Of a stretch of 64,000 bases of DNA, positions 62,490-64,000 are shown piece after piece; the stretch's first letter is position 1, and each line of letters starts with the position of its first letter. The notes under the pieces were generated by a model that ran no database searches, was not told where the DNA came from, and worked only from the letters and a program-made list of their open reading frames with translations. Both the position numbers and the translations under genes were made by a program. The stretch comes from Photorhabdus cinerea (GTDB taxonomy: Bacteria > Pseudomonadota > Gammaproteobacteria > Enterobacterales > Enterobacteriaceae), in NCBI RefSeq assembly GCF_011189575.1, contig NZ_PUJW01000019.1, forward strand, positions 16,782 through 80,781, given 5' to 3'.

Positions 62490-63104
62490 TTAGCTAAAAT
62501 CACAATTAATCGCCATTGTCATAAATAAATCTGTTACCTTATTTAAAAAATCAATTCTTTTTTTATCCGAATATTTTATTGGGTCGGGGTAATACTCAGC
62601 GGCATAATTATCTTGAGAATAAAAAAACAATGTTCTCATCACACTATAAGGTTTATCCTTCTTATCAAGAAAAATGACATCTGACATAACCATTGCACCT
62701 TTACGCCGAGGGAATGTTTTTATTTCCACCTTATATTTCATATTAAAAACATAGTTAAATTTATTATTTTTACTATATGAATCTTTTAATGAATTATTTA
62801 TTTCATCTATATCATAGCTATATTTTTTACTTACATCATCCCATTTTATATAACCAATGCCACCTGATGGATATGCCGCACCAGACAAATTAAAATAATC
62901 TTTTACCCCATTGTAAACAAGAGGCACTAGATTATATCTACAATCATTTTTAGCAGAAGCTTTTTTAAACGATTTTAAATTAAAAACCCCGCTGTCAAAT
63001 TCAATGGTATAACAGTAATCTATCTTTTCTGCATAAGCAGAAAATGTAAGTACAGTTAATATCAATACAAATAACATATTCAATTTCATATAATTCACCA
63101 TCAT
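62490..63104 (-). CDS. Exported protein, probable cognate immunity protein
   Basis: 204 residues with signal peptide (MKLNMLFVLILTVLTFSAYA, start of the mature part EKIDYCYTIEFDSG). The ATG overlaps the effector stop as ATGA, giving strict translational coupling; a later in-frame Met (MKLN) is an alternative start. No domain recognised; three to four cysteines. A periplasmic inhibitor made together with a peptidoglycan hydrolase is the standard effector/immunity arrangement; binding is inferred, not seen. Confidence 0.65.
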   Translation of the reverse strand: MMVNYMKLNMLFVLILTVLTFSAYAEKIDYCYTIEFDSGVFNLKSFKKASAKNDCRYNLVPLVYNGVKDYFNLSGAAYPSGGIGYIKWDDVSKKYSYDIDEINNSLKDSYSKNNKFNYVFNMKYKVEIKTFPRRKGAMVMSDVIFLDKKDKPYSVMRTLFFYSQDNYAAEYYPDPIKYSDKKRIDFLNKVTDLFMTMAINCDFS

Positions 63105-64000
63105 TCTATAGGCTTAAAATTATTGGGTTTTACGATAGAGTCATTTAATGCATATAATGCATGCTCGAAGCAAGGCCATCTGACATCATCCAACCCATGA
63201 TCACCGCCATTCACGCATTTAGTAATGGCTTTTACATCATCATATGAAGCCCCCTTATCAGCCCAATAATGAAGACTTAAACTCCCCCAAGATATTCTCC
63301 TCCCATTATGTTCTCTCATCCTTTGTTTCTGTATCCAATAAAATCCGCCCGTATCACAAGCATAATAGGCATTACTGGCAAGAGTGGCAGCTCCTGCATC
63401 TGTCAAGAATTTTTCAGCATCCCCTTTATATTTTCCGTAAAGCTCATAATTTTTTCTGCCCGTCGTTTGTATAATCCCTCTTCCTTTAAATCGTTTTCCA
63501 TCCCCCACAAGCGTATTTCCCAATGTTCCTGCCAGATCATTCATTTCTTTACCAGCATAATCCTTTTTGGGTTCATATTTATTAAAATAATTATCTAACC
63601 CATACTCAACAACCACTTCCAACCGACCCGTCTCACAAAAAATTTGTGATAAAAAGTGTGCAATTCTTAAAGACGAAAGATTAAAACCATAATTGGTAAT
63701 AATTCTGGATAAGCTCTCTTTTATATTTTCCGGACGGATAATCACATTATCTTTATTATTTTTACTTTGTAAAATACGAGTCATAACACTCTCTTTACTT
63801 AAAAAGTCTCCCTCTTTATGTGTCTTGCTATTTTTAACACTTTCTCTGATAACTCTAATTAAATCTCCTTCCCCTAACCACCCGCACTTCCTGAAATGGG
63901 TAATAAACCTCCTCGGATCAAAATGCCACACCTTGCCGGATGGTAATCCTACCATATCAATACATAGCGCCTTAACATGAGCAATAAACTTATCCCAGTC
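63101..64000 (-). CDS. GH19-type peptidoglycan hydrolase effector, N-terminus beyond window
   Basis: The frame is open to the right edge (DWDKFIAHVKALCIDMVGLP precedes the first Met at 63955), so the true start lies outside. A motif VWHFDPRRFITHFRKCGWL comes first, then a lysozyme-like/GH19 domain: FLSQIFCETGRLE with the probable acid glutamate (E108 counted from 63955), GDGKRFKGRGIIQTTGRKNY, CDTGGFYW and KCVNGGDHGLDD. Such domains cut peptidoglycan or chitin. The WHFDP module is, as far as I recall, found on effectors linked to VgrG/PAAR-type spikes. The coupled signal-peptide gene downstream supports a periplasm-acting toxin. No secretion genes are in view. Confidence 0.78.
   Translation of the reverse strand, partial: DWDKFIAHVKALCIDMVGLPSGKVWHFDPRRFITHFRKCGWLGEGDLIRVIRESVKNSKTHKEGDFLSKESVMTRILQSKNNKDNVIIRPENIKESLSRIITNYGFNLSSLRIAHFLSQIFCETGRLEVVVEYGLDNYFNKYEPKKDYAGKEMNDLAGTLGNTLVGDGKRFKGRGIIQTTGRKNYELYGKYKGDAEKFLTDAGAATLASNAYYACDTGGFYWIQKQRMREHNGRRISWGSLSLHYWADKGASYDDVKAITKCVNGGDHGLDDVRWPCFEHALYALNDSIVKPNNFKPIE

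Noticed and set aside
60682..64000. Complete type VI secretion cluster
   Set aside because: No Tss, Hcp, VgrG or PAAR gene within the window.

Overview
The window is a chromosomal segment of a low-GC enterobacterium. Photorhabdus, or a close Morganellaceae relative such as Xenorhabdus, is the best guess. The backbone follows E. coli gene order closely: uvrB, bioDCFB/bioA, pgl, ybhA, modCBA, acrZ, modE, modF, gpmA, aroG, pnuC, nadA, tRNA-Lys, cpoB-pal-tolBARQ-ybgC, ybgE-cydXBA, sucDCBA-sdhBADC, gltA, ybgI, ybfA. Spaces between genes are AT-rich. Four ERIC elements and several dispersed phage tail-fibre cassettes fit Photorhabdus. This assignment is inference from gene content, not from a search.

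Layout. 1-4.9 kb: 5' part of uvrB with a LexA-overlapped promoter, a 1.7-kb spacer, and an inserted two-gene cassette (phage-repressor-like regulator plus a VUT/YhhQ-type transporter). 5-10 kb: divergent biotin genes around a BirA operator. 10-20 kb: pgl, ybhA, molybdate uptake (modABC) with its regulator modE and a ModE site, modF, acrZ, a CPBP protease and gpmA. 19.7-23 kb: aroG, pnuC and nadA with a perfect NadR box. 23-28.4 kb: accessory block between nadA and the tRNA-Lys genes, holding two tail-fibre genes, a tail-fibre C-terminal pseudogene, a tail-fibre-assembly remnant, an ANT(6)-like adenylyltransferase and two broken tRNA-Lys genes. An imperfect ~70-bp direct repeat that includes the NadR box lies on both sides of the tail-fibre part. 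28.5-37.4 kb: the Tol-Pal and cytochrome bd operons.

37.4-46.5 kb is a second accessory block, in the slot that holds mngRAB in E. coli. It has a third tail-fibre gene with a different C-terminus and three tandem paralogous secreted proteins of unknown function. The first paralog carries a C-terminal Hint (self-processing) domain, the second keeps only the frameshifted 3' half of that domain, and the third has none; all three end at the same place in the common domain. Each is preceded by a leader with a strong ribosome-binding site and a 7-9 codon micro-ORF starting Met-His-Leu-Tyr and rich in tyrosine. I consider this the most likely undescribed system in the window.

46.5-60 kb: the suc-sdh operon, gltA, ybgI and ybfA. 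From about 60.4 kb to the right edge is a third accessory block on the minus strand: a GH19-type peptidoglycan hydrolase whose frame runs in from outside the window, its translationally coupled exported partner (probable immunity protein), and behind them at least two decayed or orphan effector/immunity modules. This resembles a type VI (or other contact-dependent) effector array, although no secretion genes are visible here.

Central metabolism is well represented: citrate synthase, 2-oxoglutarate dehydrogenase, succinyl-CoA synthetase, succinate dehydrogenase and cytochrome bd form a TCA-to-quinol-oxidase chain. Biotin, NAD and DAHP synthesis genes and the Tol-Pal envelope system make up most of the rest.
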